A stretch of DNA of 64,000 nt from Odontesthes bonariensis (taxonomy: Eukaryota > Chordata > Actinopteri > Atheriniformes > Atherinopsidae), in NCBI RefSeq assembly GCF_027942865.1, contig NC_134524.1, forward strand, positions 8,481,536-8,545,535, read 5' to 3'. Below the pieces are notes generated by a model. It searched no databases, was not told where the DNA came from, and saw only the letters and a list, made by a program, of their open reading frames with translations. The position numbers were made by a program, and so were the translations under genes. Numbering within the stretch: position 1 is the first letter of the stretch; every line of letters starts with the position of its first letter. Below are positions 49,521-60,848 of this stretch, piece after piece.

Positions 49521-51837
49521 AGATTTTTATGACATAAAATCCCCCAGAAATCAACTTACAGTACACATTGTAAAGTTTAAAAAAAATAAGAATGCATATA
49601 TACGGATTTTCAAGCCATTGTAAATATAGTTTCATTCAACTGGTTCTGAACTAACTAGAACAAAAGATCACGTGTCACCCATAACTGTACAGGATTTCCT
49701 GTCTTTATTCACAACTAACCATCTGCAGCATCATATGCATCAGTCAGGTTTGGAGAGTGTCATTCATCAGCTCATGTATCTTCTCTAAAAGCAGTTCTAA
49801 TGCACCGCTTTGACCTGGTTTGCTTTGGATTCGGCCGAGCTATTGTCTCCCTAACTGCCTGAGAAAGTTGTCCTGGTCCACTTGCCAGATTCGGCACAGT
49901 CACGAGTAAAGGGCCGCTCCTTCAGGTCCGTACAGGAAGCCACCTCCTTCTTCCTGTTTAGTCTAGATTCTGATTGGACCCTGAGCTCGAGAACATTAGC
50001 ACAACAAAGCAGTCAACACCATGTTTATCTGTTTCTACAAAAGGAGCCGAAAAGAGACCTGAAAAAAAATACAGTCAAAACAAAAGAGGAACCACTGCTG
50101 GAGCCTTCCTCCTTCAACCTCCATAAAGCCCTTTTAAGGCATTATTTTGCTCTCAGAAAAGGCGACCTCCACAATCAGTGGCTCCACTAAAGTGGTGTGA
50201 TTAATTTCATGAATATAAAATGACGCCCAGTGCACAGTAATAAGAGCTAAAATGAATGGCTCATTCTGGGAATACACACACCACAAGACAGACCAGAAAA
50301 GTCAAATTTTACCTGTTACAGAAGTGTTTGATTTCTTTGATATAAAGTTACATGGTGATAAAAATGGCCATAACAATCTGATCGTGTACATCAAGGAACT
50401 CATCTTGGTGCAGCCTTGAACAAAAACTTGAAAATAAGTCTGAAATATAAGGAATTCCCCCAGACAGACCCTTCCTCCTGTCTGGCATGCTCGTGTTATA
50501 CACCCTGTTCAAACTAAGAGAGGGAGGAAAAAGAAGGAAATTAGCTCATCAGCAGGCCTTACGCAACCCTCAAGTAAAGATAACTAGATGAGTGGAAAGC
50601 AGACACGGTGTCATTCCTGCTGCTCCACACGGGCCATTAACATGCCTTATTAGGGCATCTTCAGCTGGTTGTGTGTTGGAGCAGTCGGCTGGCAAATGTT
50701 GCCTTTTGTTTTCTGTTTTTCTTCTTCATCCAGCCCGCCTCTCATAACTTCCCTCAGACAGTCTGAGTCATGTGATTCCCAGTCGGGTCGGGTCACTCGT
50801 CACACTTGCTCAGCCATGGGACTCTGCCCGAGAGGGAAGCTCAGTAGAAATCAAACAATAGCTCCGCAGGTACACTTTCGGGAACAAGTAAATAGACAAC
50901 TGGCTTTCCTGTAAGTAAAATAAAGACATTTATCACTCTGGTGGGGCTCCCTGTCAGTGTCCAGTTACATGCTGTTTTATAAGATGCAAACATGGGTTTT
51001 AAACCAAAGATATCAGCTTGGGATAAATTACAGCACTCACTGTACTCTGTACACTGTACACTGCACTCAGCTTAAAAATAGAGTAATTTATAAGCCTAAT
51101 ATTTCTACTATACTGATAGTGCCTCTGTAAAACGTCCAGCTTCCCTTTCTGATTCCAGGTTAGTGCCCTGCAAAAAGAGCATTTCCTGCTACACATGTAG
51201 CCTTAAGGGCAGGTCAAAGCTGAGGTCAGCACAACCCGTATATACACAACAACAACAACTGACGTGTGAATCTGTTGCAACGGTAAACACGCTTCACTTA
51301 TGATTTCATTCAAAGCTAGTTTTCCACAGGGCGATCTCTGTGTCATTTGTCCCAGTTTCTTTTTTGACACGAGAAGAGTCCATAAACTGAAACAATACCA
51401 AGAGTCGATTGCTGTGCCAGCAGTTATAACGAGTTTGTCCCTTTTTTTTTTTTTACATGTGACTTGAATTGGATTTTTTTTCATGACAGTGGGAACAGCA
51501 CAAGCACATAAATCCTACAGCTTGGAGTCATCTGCATCAGGGAACAGTTTCTTCTATCTAAGCTTGGTGTGGTGGACCCTGAAAACCCTTTTAAACTGAA
51601 TTAGCTTCATACGCACACAAATACATGTTAATTCTACGCAGGACTTCCACCAGATTTAATCTAGTACGAGACCAAGCTCCTTTTCCCAGGAGTCCTTAAA
51701 CCCTGAGAGAGAGATTAACTGAGACGAAAGGAGAAGCTCATGTGTTAAAAAGATACAATTTTGTGTGGTTGAGGAGACCATTATGTTTTCCAGCCAAGTT
51801 TGCATCTGTGTCTTCTAAACATGATGGACAGGGCACA

Positions 51838-52216
51838 GACATTAGCCAGTTAGCCAGTAGGAGAAATTAGCCAGTTAGCCAATGAAAAACGTTAGCCAGT
51901 TAGCCATAAGGAGACGTTAGTCAGTTAGCCAGTAGGATATACTAGCAGTTAGCCAATGGAAAACGTTAGCCAGTTAGCCAGTAGGAGATACTAGCAGTTA
52001 GCCAATGGAAAACGTTAGCCAGTTAGCCATAAGGAGACGTTAGTCAGTTAGCCAGTAGGATATACTAGCAGTTAGCCAATGGAAAACGTTAGCCAGTTAC
52101 CCATAAGGAGACGTTAGCCAGTTAGCCAGTAGGAACTACTAGCAGTTAGCCAATGGAAAACGTTAGCCAGTTAGCCAGTGGAAAATGTTAGCCAGTTAGC
52201 TAGTGGAAGACATTAG
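51838..52216. repeat. TTAGCCAGTTAGCCA minisatellite
   Basis: Tandem array of GTTAGCCAGTTAGCC(A/C)-type units with short spacers (taaggagac, gtaggatatac, atggaaaac). A higher-order unit of about 74 bp is seen three times, with a shortened unit of about 49 bp between the first and second; the ends are degenerate. Confidence 0.88.
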
Positions 52217-52367
52217 CTTCTCTTTATTTTGTTCTCCTTGTAGCCAACTTGTTAAGATGTCTATTACACAGAAGTTTTATCGTGTAAATAGACACCAGCG
52301 TCTCCATTTCTGATACTGATTTCCTGTATCTAGTGACATTTTTGTTGTTGTTTTTGTGCATGTAGCC

Positions 52368-53343
52368 TAGCCTGGGAATTCCCATGCTGCTTTGCGCTCG
52401 ATTTCATTCTCACTGCAAAGTCAGCCTGGAAACCACCGCCCTTATTTTTGCTAGAGTTTGGGAACCAATCACAGAACGGGGGGGCAGCAAGACAATGACG
52501 ACGTCTATGCGCTACACCGAAGCTTATAGAGCGTTAATCCAACATGACAGCGGACACAACGTTACCGTTCAATGCAGCCTTAGAAAGTGTTTCGGAGTAG
52601 ATTCACCCTGGGGTCATTTGAACCGTGACATCCAGCAAAGTAGCCTACCCAAAGTTTTTCCGATATTGGCTGAACATCAGCTGAGTTACCGAGTTATCCC
52701 GAAAAGCTTAGTACAAGCGCTAACGGACCCTGGCAGTATCTCCAAAATTACCACACTAGAATCACATGTCATGACACCAAACTTCTACAGTTGTACAAAT
52801 ATGGTCTGTACTCACAAAACGATGCATTTGGAAGTTTGTACATAGTCCAGGAGTTTATTATTATCATCAACACAAGCCTGATAGCTTTTCTGCTGCTAAA
52901 GCTTCGTTGAAGTCACTTCTGGGAGCTGGGAGCTTCAAAGTAAGATGAGGGTTGATCTACTACTGTAGACAACAAAGCAAGGCTGCTCAATTTCTCCATT
53001 ATTAAAATAAATTCACAACTCTACAACATAAAAAATCATGTATAATATAGCATATAGGCCTACTTTGTTAAATTTAAGTAGCTTAGAGCGCAAGTTTACT
53101 TTTATTTTCCATTTTTTTTCTTCTTCCTCGTCGAATTTCTGTCGTCATCTGGTATAAGTGATACAATTGGCTATGAATCGCGCGCAAAGCAGCATGGGAA
53201 GAACCTGACGTCATTTGATAGACATTCGTAGCGCCCAATAAACGGCTCTAGGCATTCGTAAACCACGCCTCAAATACGAGAAAACGCACACCTAGTTCCC
53301 AGACCACCATCTCATCGAGATTGTGGACGCGTCAGCCAGGCTA
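52368..53343. mobile_element. 976-bp element with a 9-bp target duplication
   Basis: Ends TAGCCTGGG and CCAGGCTA are short inverted repeats. CATGTAGCC lies exactly outside both (52359-52367 and 53344-53352). A second inverted pair, CCCATGCTGCTTTGCG near 52381 and its inverse near 53172-53195, lies just inside. An open frame of 153 codons runs from the ATG at 52384 to 52845 but has no domain I recognise. 9-bp duplications suggest a Mutator-like element; 8 bp plus chance would allow hAT. Confidence 0.75.
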
Positions 53344-55927
53344 CATGTAGCCTAGGTCGGTTTAGTCGGGTGAACGGTTCACACTGAAAACTGATATTGG
53401 CCACATTAAAAAGAGTAATATGAACAGGCCAACGAAAACTCGGATTTGAGCAATAAATCCGATTTGAGCATTAAGGCCTGCAGTCAGAACGTAGTCTATC
53501 TCAAAGATGGATGTAGCCACCTGGGGCCCGCCTGCACGATGAGGCAGGTTGAACATATCCAGGCTATCTTCTGGTTATCTGGCTTAACTAACTTTAAAAA
53601 TCAAGAAAATTGCTCATCCACTGTAAGTCAGTCCAAGCTTTCTGACTGAAGATGTGCACATTCATTGAAAATAGGTATAAGATGATCCGATGTTGATTGT
53701 AAACAAATAAAAAAATAACAAACTTTAACCTTAACTAAGAATTTTAATGATTTACTTTTGTGTACTTTTGAAAGGCATATGAGAAAGTCTAAATCTGTCA
53801 GATGGAACACCTAACAAAGAACAGATATCAAATCAAAACAATTTTATAATTAAGCAAAAATTAAATAATTCAAAATAATTTATGATGGCTGATGAAAATT
53901 AACTTCCAAGCATAATTTGATGGAATTTGGTGAGCATATAAAATAAAAAAAATTCTATTTCAAATCTTCAGAATGTCTTTACTTAAGCCTTCTGCTGACA
54001 ATTAAGGCTCCTAGGAAATAAAAACATGTCACACTAGCATGTTAGATGACCCAAAGAAAACAGCTTTAACTGATTACCTTTCTTTTAGGACTCCGGTGCA
54101 GTTCACCCAGCAGCATATTAGGTTGTTTTAATGCCGCTAACTTGGCTGTGAAGCTTTTTTCCGAACTGTCCTTCTAAAGTTGGAGGACAGAATGCCATAA
54201 TTTCTCTTTTTTATTATTTGACCCATTGTCCGGGAAACATTTGGTGAGATTTGGGTAGATTTGGTGTATCTACCGGAACGACAGAAACTTAATGATGTTG
54301 GCGGTGTCATTTGGACATTTTGCTCCCCTTCGGCGCTCTCCAGCCAGTCGTTTGATGGGCTCTCATCTCCAAATTTTATATAAAAATCGCGACATTTTAC
54401 ATTTAATCCATTCAGTTTGTGGCTAAAAATAACCATGACACATTAAAGAATAAAATTTGCTTGAAAATTCGCATAAACTTACCAAACGGTAAGTTTGAAA
54501 ATTGTTGGTAAATGAATGACTCTCCAATGTGTGTCTGAGAAATTCTAAAGATGAAAGACTTTGACACAAGAATGCGACCTCTTTGATCAGCTATTGTCTC
54601 CTGGGGTATTTTCCGAGCAAATACCTGTCTATGTTCACAGCAAACAAGCAAAGGACTGTGCATCAGCTCCACAAAGATCCTATATTTCCACAAAAATATG
54701 CAGCTTGAGCAATGCAGGTAGGGTATCTAAACTCCAAATATACAGAATGACATAAGCTACTGTAGCAGCATCCTGGGGAAATCGCCTTTCAGCATTTGTA
54801 AATGAACCGATTCCAGTTAAGCATGTTATACTCCTCAGATTGTGTAGTCACAATTTGTTATGTGATTTTAACTTGCCAGGTTATTGAATGATGAAGTACT
54901 TTCTCCCCCCTGAGTCATTTCCTGAGACCTGATTCCTTTGAATTGGCTTAAATAACAGGAAAACCTGACCGTGATCCCAGCAGATACAGTGAAACCCCAC
55001 CAAGACTCTTTCCTTCTTAGAAACCAGAGACCTGTTGCGCTCGTTCAGAGAGGTGTCACCAGAGAGTGGATGAATGAAGGAGCAGCTATTGTCATTTAAT
55101 TGGGACAAAACTCATATTTTCACTCCCTCCATCTTAATGTTTCCCAATGTGAACCAACGTCTTCCCTGTTTCGTACGATCGCAGTCATCCTGACAAAGCT
55201 AAAAACACAAAGCAGCTCAAGAATGACAAAGTTATGCAACCTCTGCTGCTATCACAGGACCTGACTCTGGATTAGACCTGATCTGGGTGACAAACTCGTC
55301 ACACAGGACTCTCTTCATACCATAGATAGTCAAAAAAACTCCTCCCACCATGTTCTCTGTTGTACTAAATATGACAATGCAGAACGACAGTAGTTACCAT
55401 TCCTGTTTTCATATCTCCACGTCTCATCCAACTTCCCACAAATGCAATGGTGTGCGTGTCAGTCATGTAAATAGAAAGGCAAAATGCCTCAAACATAAGT
55501 TTGGTGGGGAAAAAAGATGCTGCGGATACACTCAAGCATCATCTTTGTGTTTATGGCTCCAATGTGACTCCTCTGGAAACCATAAAGAATGAATCCAGGT
55601 CGAAGTGGGAGGCAGTTGCATTGAGTCACAAACTACAAGAGTTTCTCACCAGAATTTAACAGAGATGCTGGTATAAAACCTTTTAGAAAAATAATTTTTA
55701 ATCATACATTAGATAAATGACTGTGGGACTGTAAAGATTAATGACACTAAATACTCATGTGGCTAATATTTAGCATTTATAATGTATGTTACTACTGTCA
55801 CCATAACCTTTTATTATCGTTTATTTCAACATTTACTAATTGACCAATTAGGAAACAACCATATTCTGGGCACTGGTTGGTTAAATGCCTCCCTCCTATA
55901 AAAACACCCTGAAATAACACACTTTTT

Positions 55928-56365
55928 TTGTCTTTTTGTGGCTGATTTGTGTATCTTTTCAGTAGTTTTGTGACAAATCTACATCTCTTTGGTCATTTTC
56001 TGTCTCTTTGTGTCATTGAGTGATGCTTTGGGGTCACTTTTATTGCTCTTTCTGGTAACTTTATGTGTTGTAAAGTAATTTTGCATCTGTCGTGGTCATT
56101 TTTAGTGTCTGTGGGGTTGTTTTATGTGTTGTTTAAGTCATAATGGGTCTGTTTATGGTCACTTTGCATCATTTTGTGATCATTTTTTTGTCTGAAGTTA
56201 TTTTGCGTTTGTGTATTTTGTCAAATTCAATCTATTTGCAGCAACATCAGACCTTTTTTTTGGTAAATTTGTGTCTTGAAAGGAATTTTCCTTCTCTTTG
56301 TGTCTCTTTTGTGTTTATTTTACATGTTGTTGCTCATATTTTTTATTCCTTTGTGGTTGTTTGAC
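55928..56365. repeat. degenerate TTTTGTGTCTTTTTGTGGTC-type tandem repeat
   Basis: Repeated loose copies of motifs such as tttgtgtctctttgtg and ggtcattttg at spacings of about 15-30 bp, strongly strand-biased to T and G. An old tandem array; overlapping open frames are not genes. Confidence 0.6.
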
Positions 56366-58918
56366 GGACTTTTTATCTAAAAAATTGAACAGATCACCGA
56401 TGTAATTCTAATTCACACTTCCGAACAATTAAAGTGAATTTCGTTGCAGTTCATTCAGCGGTTCTAGAGGAATTTTGACCAAAAGACAATGATGTGCCAA
56501 ATCATTACACTTCGACCAGTGTGGTGTTCTGCAGCTTCATATGAAGGTAAAAGTTCACAGCATTGTTTTTACAGTGCGAGGTGCAATAATAGCTCTGGGA
56601 ACAGACTTGAAAGTGTCCTTTGCTTAAATAATACTCAGAGATAGCAAAGTGGAATGTAGCCCTCATTGCTTACAAGCCTAAACACGGCAGATACTCATCA
56701 GTAAATGCCAACATTTGATTTAGAGCTCACACAGAAAAAGAGAACTGGCCATAAAACACTCACACAATTAATGGAGGCAGTGTAGTTTTACTTCCTAAAT
56801 TTTGTGTTTGCCTTGTTTCTTACAATAGAAGTGGTACATCCTTGTTCTTAAGATACTATATAACAACCAGAACAGAGGTCAAATATGAGGGCGGCTCTTC
56901 TATCAGTTGACTCTATATGACTCTGGGAAGCTGCCCTATTTCAAAGCCCCTGACTTTAGAGCTTTTGGTTTTCCTTTCTCTCCTACTTGCCTGTCTTGCA
57001 GAGCTGTGTGTGACTTTGTGAAATGAGCTGTTTTCCTACTAAAAACATTGCAAGGTACTTCTCAGAATGCCAGTTATCCGTCAGCCTGCGCGCTGAAGTC
57101 AGAGATTGGCTTTGTTTTTTCCACAATGACTTGTAATTACCTCCTGAGAGGGCTGCTAATTTGTTAGTTTCAGTAACACATAGTGCTCAGGACATTTGAA
57201 TTAAAGCTGCCAGTTAGTATCTGAACAACTGGGTGTGTCTGTTGTAGCCAGACCCGCTGATAATAATGTTATTCCTGTACTCCCAGGGAGCCCTGCTCCC
57301 CAGATTTAAAAAGCACAAAATGAGAACATGCCAAAGTTTCCCACCTCCATATATAGCACAATGAAAACCTGAAAAAAAAAAACATGTTCCCCAGATCTAC
57401 AGTTTATTAAAAACAATGAAATAAGCTGCTGTGGGAACTTGTTGAAGCATTCCTTTTGTAATAAAATGAAGTGATAAGTATTGTTTGAGTTGTGTCTGTG
57501 TGGCTATTTTAAAACATTTACAGTACAATAAACATATAAAATGGAAAAAAGGAACAGTGGGAACACGTGGTGCTTCTCAGAGTAAAAGAAGGATAATTAA
57601 CAGCTACGTTTCCTGGATGCTACATCATGAATTCTCAGTGCAGGACTCTTCCAATCGATCAATGTTGGTGCACTGTTAGTCCCTTTGCGCATTAGTTTTT
57701 ACTGTATTGGTTGTCAGAATGAAGTGGTTGACAGTGTTTAATGTGTTCCATAAAATGAGAGAATAGTGTAAATTGCCAGTGTAGATAGCTGCCAGGTCAG
57801 CAGCTAATGCCCAGCAGTTATTTAACAGCCCAGTCTGTTTTTCAACTGTTGTGCGATTGATGTAATTGAAGGAGGACTACGCCCACTTGTGTTTCTGAAT
57901 GTAAGAAATTAGTCATTTCTCCTCAGCTTTGGAGGGCCCCAACCTACAAAGGTACCCCCCCGAGTCTTCGAGAGAAAGCTACTGTCATGTTCCCAACAAC
58001 GAGGCTGACTGTGTGAAACCTTAACGTAAAAAAATTTACTGAAACATTATCTTTAAACAATTGTTGATTAAGATTTCATATTGATGGCTGACTTATATGC
58101 AGTTTCTTCAGGTACAGCAACAATAACTAGACTAGCTGCTTTGTAACGTCATTGTACAACTTTCGGCTAATGCTAATGTTTGCTAACATGCTAACAAAGA
58201 TGATGCTAGCAAGCTCTCGTTTGAAAAAATGCTCTGAAAGGCATCAGGAAACAAAGATCAAAGAAACCCTGATGTTACACTGGAGTGGTTGCACAAAACC
58301 TGTCTGAATTGAAATATAATGAATTGGGTTTAAATGGATTAGAATGAATTTCACTGAATTGGATTAAAAGCAGCAAACATCCTCCTTTGGGACCTGGTGC
58401 AGAGTGGGCAGAAGTAGGATACCCCACTTTGGTCCCTGTCAAGGCCCACATTTAGTGTTGTGTGTGTTTGGATTGAAATGTACTGTATTCGAGTGAGTTT
58501 TTTATTCACTTTCTCTGTAAAATTACCTGAGATTATATGTGTTTTGAATTGTTATACAGCTTGGTCGCCATCTTAGTTTGCTAACATTAGCCAATTAGTG
58601 CTCAACACTCCACCTTAAGGTTGATGGAATTTGAATGATAGATTACATTTAACATGTTTCTTTTAGGAGTGTTAACATATCAACAATATTCTATTGCAAT
58701 CAATTGCACTTAAGACTCTTCGTTAAGAGCAAACATACAAAAATCCAAGGTGCTAAGAGGACATGTTGGATCTGGGAACCATATCTGTGCTAAATGTCAT
58801 CCAAATGTTGACCGATCGTCCCATATCTGGAGCAGAATAATGCTAAATGACAAAATACTGTTGGGTTTCAAAGTTACAGCATTACAGAAGGCCTCTTATA
58901 CACATGAATGTGTGAACG

Positions 58919-59333
58919 CACTGGAAAAAATGCCCCTCCAAAAATAAGTTAAAAAACAAAAAAATACAAGACGTTTTTGCTTGAAATAAGCAAAAAAATC
59001 TGCCAATGGAAATAGTGAAAATCGGCTTGTCAAGATTTCTTGAAATAAGATGTGATATTTGGGACTTTTGAGTTAAAAATTATCTTGAAATTAGCTTAAA
59101 AACCTCTTCAAATGTCAAAAAAAGCTTGTTTCATATGATATGTGACTCAAAACAATTTGTTTTCAAGACTTTTTCATTTAACAAGATATTCCAGATGTAT
59201 TTTCTTCAAAGCAGTCCCTATATCTGGCTGAAATAGTACTTGTTAGGCAGTTGTGTCTTATATTAAGTGTAATGAGATATTTGGACTAGAAATGAGACAA
59301 ATATACTTGGTAAAACTTTGTTTTTTTCCAATG
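58919..59333. mobile_element. dispersed ~415-bp element, copy 2
   Basis: Near-identical partner of 42672-43089, in the same orientation, with ends CACTGGAAAAAATGCCCC and TTTTTTTCCAATG. Differences are scattered single bases. Confidence 0.75.
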
Positions 59334-59857
59334 CGGTGCTTTGACATTGCAAATGAAGCCATCATGCTATGTTTCTACTCGGTAAACGGGTCTTGTGATG
59401 GGGGGAGCAAATAGACTGTACCTCCACAAGAAATGCAGCAACACGCTCAGTGACAGCAGCTGCAGCCTGGCCCGTAAAACAGCTTGGATGCTGAGTCTGT
59501 TGTAGAGGGCGGGTCTTGTCTGAGATGGTCCATTATGTCATCGGTGCCCCAAGAATAGTTCCACTGTGCCATGTTAAGCACTGAGGCAAGTGTGACGTCC
59601 AGAACTTAACTGTGGTTGGGCCAAACCCAGAAGAAACAGGGGCCCTACTGTTTCCCCACAACAGGCACACCCCATCAGCGCACACACACACATGGAACCA
59701 ATTTAAGTTTTCCTCTGCCACTGTTCAAAATGCCCCCAGGATAAACACTTGAAGCAGATCCGAGCCAGCAAGGCCAACGATCGCCATTAGAGACAGGCTG
59801 TGACGCAATCCGATGCTAATGAGAGGTAGTGGGTTTCAGATGTTCCCTCAGTATGGT

Positions 59858-60245
59858 TCAAGATTCAAATTTCAAGATTTATTGTCATTTGTACAGAGAG
59901 ACACTGGGTCATACTGTACATTGAAATTCTTGGTGACGAGGCGTCGCCAACAGCATTAAATAAATTGAGAAGGGTGAATGAAAACCAAGGAAGAAGATAA
60001 AGTAGAAAAATTGTGCACAAAAAGACAAAACAAATTTAACTGTGCATAAAAATTAAAGTGAAATGTGCGACTATATATATATATATATATACACAGGTGG
60101 AAATAAGTACATAACTAAAGTGGCTGAGTGCCAATGAATTACTGGTTGAGTAGCCTGATGGCCTGGGGGAAGAAACTGTTCTTTAATCTGCCAGTCCGAG
60201 CCCAGATGCTCCGGTCTACCAGATGGCAGAAGGTTGAACGGAAGG
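59858..60245 (+). repeat. dispersed retroelement-like fragment
   Basis: It contains 'caagatttattgtcatttgt' at left and 'gatggcctgggggaagaaac' with 'tgctccggtctaccagatgg' at right, motifs I associate with a common fish dispersed repeat. A short TA run (60074-60092) interrupts it. Family not assigned. Confidence 0.5.
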
Positions 60246-60774
60246 TGTTGTACTTGTGTTTAAATAAAGAAATGTGAAGCCTTTTTCAAATATGTACACA
60301 CAAATATGTTTATCATGACATAAAATGCTGTTTTTATGGATAAAATGTCAATATTATGCATGTTGGATATTGCAGATTGACTGGCTGTTAGACATTTGAA
60401 CTCTGGTGTGACAAAAACAATCTGTTTTTTAAACAGCTCTGAGAAACAATAACATGCAAATATGTCTCCACGATTGCCGGTAAAGCGAAATAACCACAGG
60501 TCAATAATTGTCCACCTTCCCATCTACTGTGTAAATCCCTCTTCTCTGGTAAATAATCAATTCTCCTCTGCTGCTCTCATCCAGCCTCCTCCTGGGTGCT
60601 CGTCCACGTGTTGTCGAGCCCGCGCCTGCGCTGTTTAAAACGGTCGTCCCACGAGCTCTGTGATTCACTAACTTTATAGCTGCGAGGAAGCAGGAGAGTG
60701 ATTCAGTCGGTGTGCTCATTAGCTCTCGTCCGTCACGCTGTCGTCTTGCTTGCGTCCGAGGAGCTCGGTGCACA

Positions 60775-60782
60775 TATATAGG
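60775..60782 (+). promoter_or_regulatory. candidate TATA box of the PTB-domain gene
   Basis: TATATAGG lies 74 bases before the start codon at 60849, which would place a transcription start near 60805. A CACGTG E-box stands further upstream (60605-60610). Position and sequence fit, but there is no direct evidence of use. Confidence 0.4.
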
Positions 60783-60848
60783 AGAAAGAGTTCATATATT
60801 TTAGCCTATCTTTATTGAGAGCGAAGCAGGAACGACCAGGTTTGGCAG

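Larger units (their letters stand above)
38632..60774. other. repeat-rich gene-free block between sat2 and the PTB gene
   Basis: About 22 kb without a recognisable exon. It contains the tandem arrays and mobile elements listed separately. Remaining unique parts (39.7-42.6, 43.1-44.4, 45.9-46.8, 49.6-51.8, 53.4-55.9, 56.4-58.9 kb) show only short frames with no homology I can name and no coherent splice structure. The sat2 promoter should lie just right of 38631. Confidence 0.5.

Noticed and set aside
56143..56364. Hydrophobic 73-codon frame
   Set aside because: It lies in a degenerate T/G tandem repeat.
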